NCBI RefSeq assembly: GCF_910592395.1
Contig: NC_088312.1
Span: 10,106,001 to 10,170,000, forward strand
Source: Lineus longissimus
Lineage: Eukaryota; Nemertea; Pilidiophora; Heteronemertea; Lineidae
Length of the DNA: 64,000 bases
Direction: 5' to 3'
Below, piece by piece: positions 54,901 through 64,000 of the stretch. Position numbers and translations under genes: made by a program. How positions within the stretch are numbered: position 1 is the stretch's first letter; the number at the start of each line of letters is the position of its first letter. The notes under the pieces are model-generated. The model saw nothing but the letters and a program-made list of their open reading frames with translations, was not told the origin of the DNA and did no database searches.

Positions 54901-57900
54901 ATAACACTGTTCATAACGCTGTTCGAGAATTCCTTAAATTCTGGTTCCGTTCCTTATATTTCAATTGTTTTGTTCATTTGTGTACAATACTTCCACTGCC
55001 CAGGTTGATGAGCCTTCAATAGGTTGCTGTTTGTGGCACAGTTGTAAGTCTGTGTGTTTACAAGCAGTGGGTCCACAGTGAAAGGTACACCTAACTCGTA
55101 ACTCATAAGGACCGAAACTGACATTTTCTCCTCTAATGCATCAACTGGAAATTGTCTTGTTTGCAATCAGTAACGAATGATTCCAAGTGATTACACGAAT
55201 TATAGATAGTAAGGAGTGGAGAACATGTCAGTCCCTGGGTACAACTGAAATAAATGACTATATATCTGCTGTATAATGATTCCAATACCAACAGCTGATC
55301 ATCCAGCATCATCCAAAGACCGGTATGGGAGGATGTCTCTGCCCCATTTCATTGCTTAAAACCCTGGCGTTGTGATATTTGGTTAAGTAAGCTAAAAAGT
55401 TGACAAACCCAACTCTGAAGAAGGATCGCTATTGTAAATGTGTTAAATTGTTGCGCATGTGGTTAACGCTGACAATGTACTGTTAGGCCTACATTAGCCA
55501 GGCCTACTTCAATAAAGGTTTGTCTGATAATGTTGTTGTGGTTGTCATAGCAACGTGTATTTGTATTTGCTGGCTGCTGGCGAACCATCTGTTTCATTAC
55601 ATGGTTCTCTGTGTGTACATCTGTACTGCACCCCACACCTAGGCCTAGCAGGGGTATGACATGGAAGTGTATCGTAGACAGTCAATTAATTCTAGGTCTC
55701 AAGAAGCTGAATATTGCTTTGAAGATTTGCACACAGCTGTCAGTATGATGTTATGAGCTAGTGAATGAATTTAGTTGTTATTGAGGGTCAGTCGAGTTTG
55801 CATAGCGCAGCTGATGAGAAATGTAAGATGGATATTCTAAAATTGACACCCAAAACAGACTTAAAAGGCCTTATTTTTGCTTAGATATGCTCAGTCCTCA
55901 TGAATGTGATGGATCACCTAGCTCTCCCCAACAGTCTTCTCAAGAAGCGGTATGTCAAAAGGTTGAGGTGCATGGGATTTCTCTTGTAGGACAGACAGTC
56001 AAGCATAAAGGTAAATTCTTGATGGCCGACTCATTTACACCTTAGAGCCCATCTGTGTCTCCTACGCATCTCATGTCAGAGGCAAACTTTAAGATAAGTG
56101 ATGGTAAAAAACATTATCTTGCAATGAAAGACAGGCTGATCATGTACCATGTCAAAGATCCCATCCTATCTGTACTAGTTCATTTCCTCTCAACATGTCC
56201 ACAAGGCTTGGGTGCACAGCCTTTACATAGAACCTAATTCGTGCCAGATAATGGCCAGGATTGAGACAATTAACTCCAGACCAAAACTATTCACTGGACA
56301 GGTTGATAATGTTTCATGCTCATAAAGAAGTTGTTCCTGACCATAAAATGTTCATCTTTGGCCAATGAATGGGGCCATTGTCGCTCATGGTCGTCATAAA
56401 AGGAGGATCTAATCGGTAAAGTCATAACCCCATGACGATCCGGAGTCATTTGTCATCCTAATGTTCAAAACCATTATCGAGGAATAAATATTTCATCAAG
56501 GCAGGAATATGGCCTTCAGCTGCTGGTTCCAGAGTATACTATAAATCAGCCTCATCTCCATCAGTCAATTTATCGAAGCAGTACAGGACTTTGGCCATTC
56601 TCCTTCAGGGCTCAATCGCTACACCACACAGTACCAACTTATTGCATTTTCGGGGCTAATAAACTCCATGCCAGGAAAATCTAGTGATGCGTGACATCTC
56701 GGGTGACGTCAGTACGTCAGGTTCAACGGTGCGATGTATCTGATGTCACTCGGAGACATCATGGTGACGTTGCAAAACTTGATTTTCAATGGTTCCCAAA
56801 ATGTCAGTATTTGGCTGAATGGCGCTGCGGTTGAGCCTTGAAAGAGTATGGCAAGTCCCATGAATGCCACATCATCAACGCAGTCTACTTGACTGAAACA
56901 ATGTCGAGACAGTGCTGCCCTCTATGTTGTCTGCAGTTGGTACAAAATGCTTTCATCGAAGAAAAGAAGAAGATTTCCATAACCATCTCAAATCATCGGC
57001 ATTCCACTCACCATTTGCTTCCTTTATGGCCATTGCCTTTAGTCTACGGCCGCCCATGCCATGAAAATAAAGAATATGGTCTGATTTATCTCAAACTTTC
57101 CCTGCCATTTTCATAAATCGTGATTATCCTGAGTGATAGCCTATCATGTCGGATTACCTCCAATATTTTATTGTATCGTCTCTTCCCAATGGTATTACTT
57201 TGTCTCCACATAACGTGTCTTTTTTTTACCGGGGACCCTAATCAGTCGAGATCATGTATGAGTCATGCAATTGTGCATATTAGAATTGCTATCTGCTGCA
57301 GTGGGAACCACCCTGGAGATTGCAATAGGACACGGAATGAGAGGCGCATCTGCTTTTTCTAAAGTTGCAGTGAAAATCTCTCTGCACATGCGACCTTTTT
57401 CAAATTGATAGCTAAGAGAATCCTCAATTCGTGACTGATTCTAATGTAAGCTGTCCCTATTTTCTGCATTAGCTCTTGTGAGGTTTTGTTCTGTGCCACT
57501 GTGGTTGGGCCCCAGTTAAGTGACTCGATCCCGCCCATCGACCATGACTAGAGGAGGAATCAATATCTTGTTCATGTTTCTCTGGCCAGGTTTTCTTGTG
57601 CGTTTACTATGCGAGTCCATTCAGCGACATCATAGGCCTGCAGGCCAATGGATATGATTGACAGCCTGTCGAATATGGCAAAGGCGTTTGAATCAACGCC
57701 TAATCACCAGGTAATGAGGAGTCCTATTGTCAGCATTCAGAGATGAGTTTTGGCAAAGTTTTGAAACTGTGAAGAATTATCAACTGCATCCGTGAAAGTG
57801 ATTGTCCAAAGAATTGGAAAGAAATATAGGCTAATCATAGGTTATCTTATGAGAATTCATAATGCATTGTGAATTAACCATACAGCAATATTTCGTAAAT

Positions 57901-60900
57901 TCAAATGAATTGAAATTGAATATATTCAGAGAGGTGTAAGGGGGTTTCCGTTTAGGGCCAATTACCGCTCAAAGAAAGAGCATCAAACATAGACGTACGG
58001 GTATTATTTAAACTGAAAGGTGGCTTTCACGAGAATATTATTGTAGGGATTCAATGATCGATAAGCATATTACTATTTCTAATTGATCCATTTGAAACTT
58101 CTGTGTTACAATAGTGAGAACAGTAGAAATGAACTGCTGTCCACAGCAGTGTCACCCTCTGAAAATATCAATTCCGCACCGATAGATTTAATTGTGTTGT
58201 ATCGAATGTGCCGTCCTTTGCCAAGGGGTGTTCCTGTCCATCAGAAGTTGTCAAATCGATCTAATGGGATATGAGATATTGCTATGCAGTATTGTAAAGG
58301 CCTCTAAAATTCTTTCTCATCATTGGTAGATTATTTAAACTTGCAAATCAGTGCATGACCCAGTAGTTTGCCTGTTCTTGGGGTCTAATTTCTCAACTGC
58401 CAAGTCGAGGTTAATGGGTCACCTTCACAGCCTATTTTACATATAAAAAACTAGTCCTGTCTCCGATTACAAGTCTTGTGTAGATTCAAGTTTACCTTCT
58501 CTTGAAGTCCAGTGCAAATGCACCTTGTTGGACTCTCTGCAGCCCAGATCCAGCTGCCAGATCATAGGCAGAAGAAGTCCTAAAAGGCTTAGTGCACTTC
58601 AAGCAATGAAACGAAACCAAAGATTGGGGAGTGATCCTTGTCCTCGGATGAAGTGGCTGTACACGAGGTATAGGAAAAGGAACCTAGGTACCATTTCGCT
58701 GGTTGTATTTTGTTGCTCAAAGTCCAGTAAGCCGTCATTGCATGCTGTGACTGTTTTTGCCATCTGTCTCAAATCATTTCTTGAATTCCTGCAGTTAGGA
58801 AAGAATTTTTGTGCAGGTGCTGCAGGTAATTGAATTTCGTCTTGTCACGCCTGTGTTTAGTAACGACAGCTTCATTATTGCTCTACTTTAATCTCTGGCA
58901 GGCTAATTAGATTTCCCTTCAAGTAAAGAGTTTCTCCATAAAGGAATGCTAAGGTTATGTAGTGGTGTCTTCTGAACGATTTTGTTCTTCCTTCAAGGTA
59001 CAAGGATGGTCAGCACATGTCCCCCCTCCCCCTCCCAGGGAATGGAAACATGCTGCCGAAGGATCTCAACATGACTGCTGATTATGAACGGAACAGGTTT
59101 TTCTTGTATCTGACATTTAATCAGCACAAGTATTTAAAGCTCAGCTAACATACAGATGAGGACTGCCACAAGCTATTTTGATAGCATAAACTTATCCTTT
59201 CCTATGGTTAAGAAATATTTTCATTGGCGCTACCGGCTTGATTTCGTGTGGATTGGCTTCCAAAAGCAAGGCCCTGAATCTGTATAAACTATGGTAACAA
59301 ATACGCAGACGTAAAACTGTATAAAAAATTCATTATCCGATCCAAGCTGTGGGATTTCTGGGACAAGACCAGGTGTGACGAGTCTGTTCAAAATCAGTGG
59401 GCCTGACTGAAACATTGCTGACTCCCCTGGGCCTTTATAGTCACATCCTGTTGGGAACCCAGATACAGAAATATTTAGTTAATCTTTCTTCGTGGTTGAT
59501 GAGTCTATTGTTCAGCTTGGACATGGTTAATTAGGGACCCTTTTGCGGTATTCTAGCCGACTGCTTTTCAATGAAACATTTATGAGAAGTTATTTTGAGG
59601 GGAAAACGTCTGCAGGGCGTTTCTGGTATGTTTTGCTTTCACAGTCATCAGTATTTATTATGAATAGGGTATAACTTGTCCTCGGAACTTGACCATCTGG
59701 TGGCCTTGTCTAGAAGGAGTAGTTTTGTGATCAACACTACTCTGCACAGCAGAAAGAGAGCACTCACATCCCAATGTTGCTTATTAGCTCGTCGTATCCT
59801 GCAACAAGATAACGCCAGCCTGGAAATCCTCAGTGTAAAAAGATATGATTTCAAATGCAATAAAACCTCTCTATGTCATTGATTACCTATAAACCCCTGG
59901 AATTCAGATGCGAAAATCTTATTCTGAACAAGCGGACCATAAGCAGCGCGCAATTGGCCGTCCCTTGTGGGTGGAACGGCCAGGTATTGATCCCATTCAA
60001 AGGGAGACCTTTAATTCTGTGGTCGCTAGACTTGCCCGTGGATGGCGGCTGGTGCGTAGAAAACCCACCCGCGTCCGCTGATGAGGATACAGGACGGCCA
60101 TTGAATGTATTACACAAATTGTATTGAGTTTGCCTGCGGGTATGCATATGCGGGAAAGAGCTGCCTGTTTGTGTAGTGCTTCAGTGCAGCTTACTGGCTT
60201 CACTGTTGAATGCAGAAGCGAGTTTTGAATCACAGTTTCGAATCGGTTTTATATGTCGTAAGGTGGTGCATCCGGAGCTTGGTGTCTGTTCCACCTCTAT
60301 CAATAAAGGGGAGGCGTAGGTGAATGACCCTGCATAGGATGGAATTCATGCTGCTGGGCTCTTGTTTACAATGGATATTGTTGCCGAGAAAGTCATCAAT
60401 TTTCACCGAAACTGAAGCGCCATGCAAAGAATGCTGTGACCTGCGACTATTAGTGCTGCAGTGTGCAACAACAAAATCTCTCATCTGCTGGAAAAACCAG
60501 TTATCACTGTACGGGTACTAGCTTTTCAGCATCAGGCAACTTGTCCATGTGGCATTTAATGTCTGGATGAGCTGCTTGCCAATAGGCTTTAGGTACTACT
60601 GGTAAGGTCAGGAGGTTAGACATTTCCTTCCGGCCCCAGAATCTAATATACATTCCAACTCAGTCATGTTTGGTGGTTCTGAATAACTGCAACACAGCTA
60701 TCCTTAAACATTTTGCTCTTGGGCATTTTGCTTTATATTAGCCGGATAAAGGCAAATTTATTTCAGTATCAAACACAGCATTGACTTGTTTTACCTGCAG
60801 AGAAGCAATCTTTTTATTGCTTATCGCACCAATAATTATCACCAGTTGCAACATCCAAAATATCTTGTCTGCGGGGTGCTTTGGGGAAGTATGGTGTCGT

Positions 60901-62949
60901 CTCATACTGACTGATCAAAAACCAGTACAGTATACTCAAACATTCTCTGCAGGTTGTGATCATAAATATTCATAAATATTTCTGGCCATATTTCCCCAAA
61001 GATGTCTCGAGACACCATGAGTAGAAATAAGCCATACATAATGTATAACAATCAACTGATCTTTGGTAACCTCCAGAACAAGGTAGACCGTGAATAAATT
61101 ATTGGTCCGCTAATTCAATTTGACAAGGCGCTGATATAGATTTCCATTGTTCGGTGTGCAAAACCGACAGGGTTGGACTAACCAGTCATCTTATCTTTCA
61201 TCTAACTGGTTTTAAAAGCCACAATCCAATTGATTTTTTCATCAGGATCTCTATTATTCTTCAGGAGATAAACGGCTGTTTTGATTGAGTGAGATCCGAT
61301 TTCACCTTTAATTAAACAGACGATCCATGATATAATTTTCGAAAATTGATGGCTGCATTCATGCTCTGGGGGATTACACTGGAAGTGATGAACAGTCGGT
61401 ACTTTTTACAGGGCTCACTCAACCATAAAGTGAAGCCAGAAACACTTTGCTTTGAAATCCAAGGTGATTTTTCTGTCAAAGTTTTCGCAAATTTGGAAAC
61501 TTTTATACCTTTGAGGAAGAGGGAGGGGATGTAATAACAAAAAAAGAGAATGATTTTAGCGCAGACAATGTCATGAACAGTCCGGACACACCATCATCCC
61601 GGACCAGATGGATGTGAGTCTGAATTCCTGTATACTATCATTTCAGTCCATTTCGACACTATTTTGATAAGGACCCGATTCCATTATAAATCTATCATCG
61701 CTGTCGCATGGACTATGGACCACAGGTCCAAGCCATCCGTGAAGATTAGGTGACAACAATATCTGTATTATACAGTACAGTCTGCTGCATCTTCCATGGT
61801 CTGTTGATCGATGATCTGGCTGATGCAGCGAGTGCATGCACCTCAATTGTTGGCTTTAGGTCAATTGGGACACCACCATCCATCACTCAAGAGGACTCTC
61901 AGAAAAACCTTATTACATTCTGGACAAGTTTACACAAGGGGTGGCAGTGTCATAATGCATGTTTGTTCTGCTATTCTCGACCTGCGGATGCTGTTCCACG
62001 CTATTGTCCGGGTGAAGTCATCAGACGCCCCAGACTCTAGGGAGTCGGAAAGTCATCGCCAAAATAATGGGCGTCTGTAGCCTTCAAACTTCTGAGATTG
62101 GATGTTGCCAATTCAGGAGCATTTTGTACATTTTGAATTAAAACATCGATTTAGTTTGGAGCAAGTTGAATTGGGGTTCATCAGTGGTTGAAAGGGTGGA
62201 GATGAGAATTTAAGACCGAATCTACTCGTTCGGTCGAGGTTCAGTCCTCTTGGACTCTGGATTTCCGCCCGCCTTATGTTTCTGGCAAAAATGTGCTTGT
62301 TGTGTGTTTATTGACCTGTGATATTGTTCTGCTTCAAGCCTTATTCAATACTCGGGGCAGGAATCAAGAATTTTTTGCAAGTTGGGACTTGTTTTGTTGG
62401 CACAGTATTCCAAAAAAATCCCTCACCTGCAAAAATTCAGACACAGGCTTCTTTTGATATTTTGTGAAAACAATTGTTAGAAATGTTTGACATGTCTGAA
62501 GTGATGTCTTGCCATTATTGTTCTTTTATGTCAACATGTTGGAATCATGCCATCTGATTGAAAGTTTTGACAATGGTACTAATGTTTATTGCGTAACCTC
62601 TCAGTTGACACATTCAGGCCCGTTACAGGGCTCTCAAGGATTGATGGTGTTGGCGTGGCGTCACACTTATCACCCTTCAACCCCTTTTTTGTGTGAATCC
62701 AGTGTGGCATGGTCACTCGAAGTGACTGGGGGTCTACCTGTCTCCATTTGTTATTCTAGGACAATACGATGGGAATTCCACTGGGGATTGCTCTTTCGTT
62801 GTCTGGTAAGAGGAGAGATGACATCATGAACTCCAATAATCAACCTGGCAGAAAATGTTAAAAACACAAAGTGTTGTCTGGCCGGGTCATATCATCATGT
62901 TTTGGTGAATTCCAGGAGGTCTGAAGTGCCGTCCCATGTACTTGTCACT

Positions 62950-63031
62950 CTAAAGTGAGAGCCAAGAGCCATCCATCACAGAGACAAGAGCTGAGAGATG
63001 TATGCAACATAGCTCTTGGCTCTCACTTTAG
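62950..63031. repeat. Perfect 20-bp inverted repeat (hairpin, 42-nt loop)
   Basis: CTAAAGTGAGAGCCAAGAGC at 62950-62969 and its exact reverse complement at 63012-63031. No further homology outside the arms. Could be a hairpin RNA or a small MITE. Confidence 0.8.
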
Positions 63032-63619
63032 GATGACCTCTCAATTCACGACAATACTTTCAAGTAAGGGAAGATTGTTTGAATCTGTTGAAAGGGAAGA
63101 TATTAAAAAGCATGAAGCACGAAGCTGGAGCTGAGAACCACAATCCAGAATTTGACTAAAGGTCAAGTCATAGAGCAGGGCATCATCAAAACATGTATCT
63201 GGATTTAGGATGAGATAAACTGTCACAGAAGTGTGAGTGACTTGAGAGGATCATCACAAAGCATTTTTAAACTGGTGCATAAAAACCGGACCTAATAATG
63301 TATAAATTAGATAAAACTGGTGTTCTCCTTTGTTACATGAAAGCAAAAAGAAGCTTGCAAGCTCTGATGTTCTAATCCTGTCTGAAAGAAAACATGTCCT
63401 TGTGAAAGAAATGCAGCCTTCAGTGTCCCCAACCACAAATAATCACTTCATTGATGACATGTTTTCATTTGGGCTGACGCAGGTTTTTCAGGGCCAGACA
63501 CTTGTCACTACGCTGTGTCTGCAGAGCTTTTCAGCAAACTTTTTATCGAACAACAGGTTATGTTTGGCAAGGTTTCAGAATGAATGGTGCTCAACTTGGA
63601 GTCAGGCAAGATTGGATAA

Positions 63620-63985
63620 GATGGAGACCAAGACTTGGACGGTGCCTGGATTTCAACAAATAATATTTGGGGACTGGATTAAGAGTGGAAGAAAACACTG
63701 TTTGAAAAGTTATGAAACATTTGCACACTGGTCTCCTATCTTAATTATTTGTAGTTTTCAACCTTTGTCCCACTGCTTCCTAACCTTACACAAATATTTT
63801 CAAATAAGATGGAGACCTCAATTACAATAAAAGATGTTTGGGGATAGATTAGGAATGGAGGAAAATACTATTTGACTGATTATGAAACATTTACACAGTG
63901 GCATGTCTCTATTTGAGATTTAGCCTCATTGAATAACATTTGTTTAGTCGCTTCCTAACCTAAATTCAAATATTTCTTAAGTTGC
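63620..63985 (+). repeat. Two-copy degenerate tandem repeat, about 185 bp unit
   Basis: Unit 1 (about 63620-63809) and unit 2 (about 63810-63985) share GATGGAGACC, TTTGGGGA, GGATTA, GAAAATAC-type and TTATGAAACATTT, and CGCTTCCTAACCT-type blocks in the same order. It may continue beyond the window. Confidence 0.6.
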
Positions 63986-64000
63986 AAGAACAGTATTGAA

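Larger units (their letters stand above)
51916..64000. other. Probable first intron of the SAM-domain gene, no exon recognised
   Basis: About 12 kb with only short random reading frames on both strands. It holds a C-rich tract (52318-52375), a 20-bp inverted repeat at 62950-63031 and a decayed tandem duplication at the window end. It may also contain enhancers or undetected small exons, which cannot be judged from one sequence. Confidence 0.5.

Noticed and set aside
63330-63830. 166-codon plus-strand frame
   Set aside because: The second half lies in a degenerate tandem repeat, and the translation has no recognisable domain or conserved composition.
1-64000. CRISPR arrays, operons, ribosome binding sites or prophage
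   Set aside because: The window is spliced animal DNA. The tandem arrays lack the repeat-spacer structure of CRISPR.

Overview
This window is nuclear DNA from an animal, probably a marine invertebrate and possibly a lophotrochozoan. I cannot fix the phylum. The reasons are GT-AG introns throughout (usually 150-800 bp), metazoan-only gene families (astacin/CUB/MAM, KIAA2012, SAMD5-like, Mab-21/cGAS-like), degenerate DNA transposons, tRNA-derived SINEs and satellite arrays. No bacterial, organellar or viral genes were seen. Gene models below are joined by hand from splice sites, reading phase and protein similarity recalled from known families.

Layout. (1) 1005-15372, +: the 3' part of a secreted astacin metalloprotease gene (astacin, EGF-like, CUB, EGF, then five MAM domains), 22 exons, all phase-compatible. 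(2) 10139-12256, -: inside the 3-kb intron of gene 1, an antisense Mab-21/cGAS-like nucleotidyltransferase with about six C-terminal membrane helices (paralog A). (3) 17153-37326, -: a KIAA2012 (DUF4670) homologue of at least 21 coding exons, convergent with gene 1. (4) 28533-30720, +: a second membrane cGAS-like gene (paralog B), antisense inside an intron of gene 3. (5) 39012-42963, -: complete PAAF1 (proteasomal ATPase-associated WD40 protein, 11 exons, 397 aa). (6) 43645-49026, +: complete GTF2E1 (TFIIE alpha, 4 exons, 416 aa), divergent from PAAF1 over a 681-bp shared promoter. (7) 51472-51915, +: first coding exon of a SAMD5/SASH-like SAM-domain gene; the last 12 kb of the window looks like its first intron.

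The most notable content is the pair of cGAS-like genes. Both keep the GS motif, the E-x-D pair, the third catalytic Asp and the SY pair of cGAS-type enzymes, lack the zinc thumb, end in a multi-pass membrane region, carry an ExxxLL sorting-like motif near the N-terminus, and share intron positions. Each lies antisense in an intron of an unrelated gene. In paralog A the shared intron is 171 nt, in frame and stop-free, so a naive ORF call adds 57 spurious (or alternative) residues in the middle of the catalytic core.

Repeats include a CAGTAGAACCTC-ended MITE family (four copies), a TA-flanked MITE next to a splice acceptor, a 1-kb foldback element with 70-bp arms, a LINE 3' fragment and a SINE sharing its tail, a 61-bp satellite between GTF2E1 and the SAM gene, and a 20-bp minisatellite in the last GTF2E1 intron.
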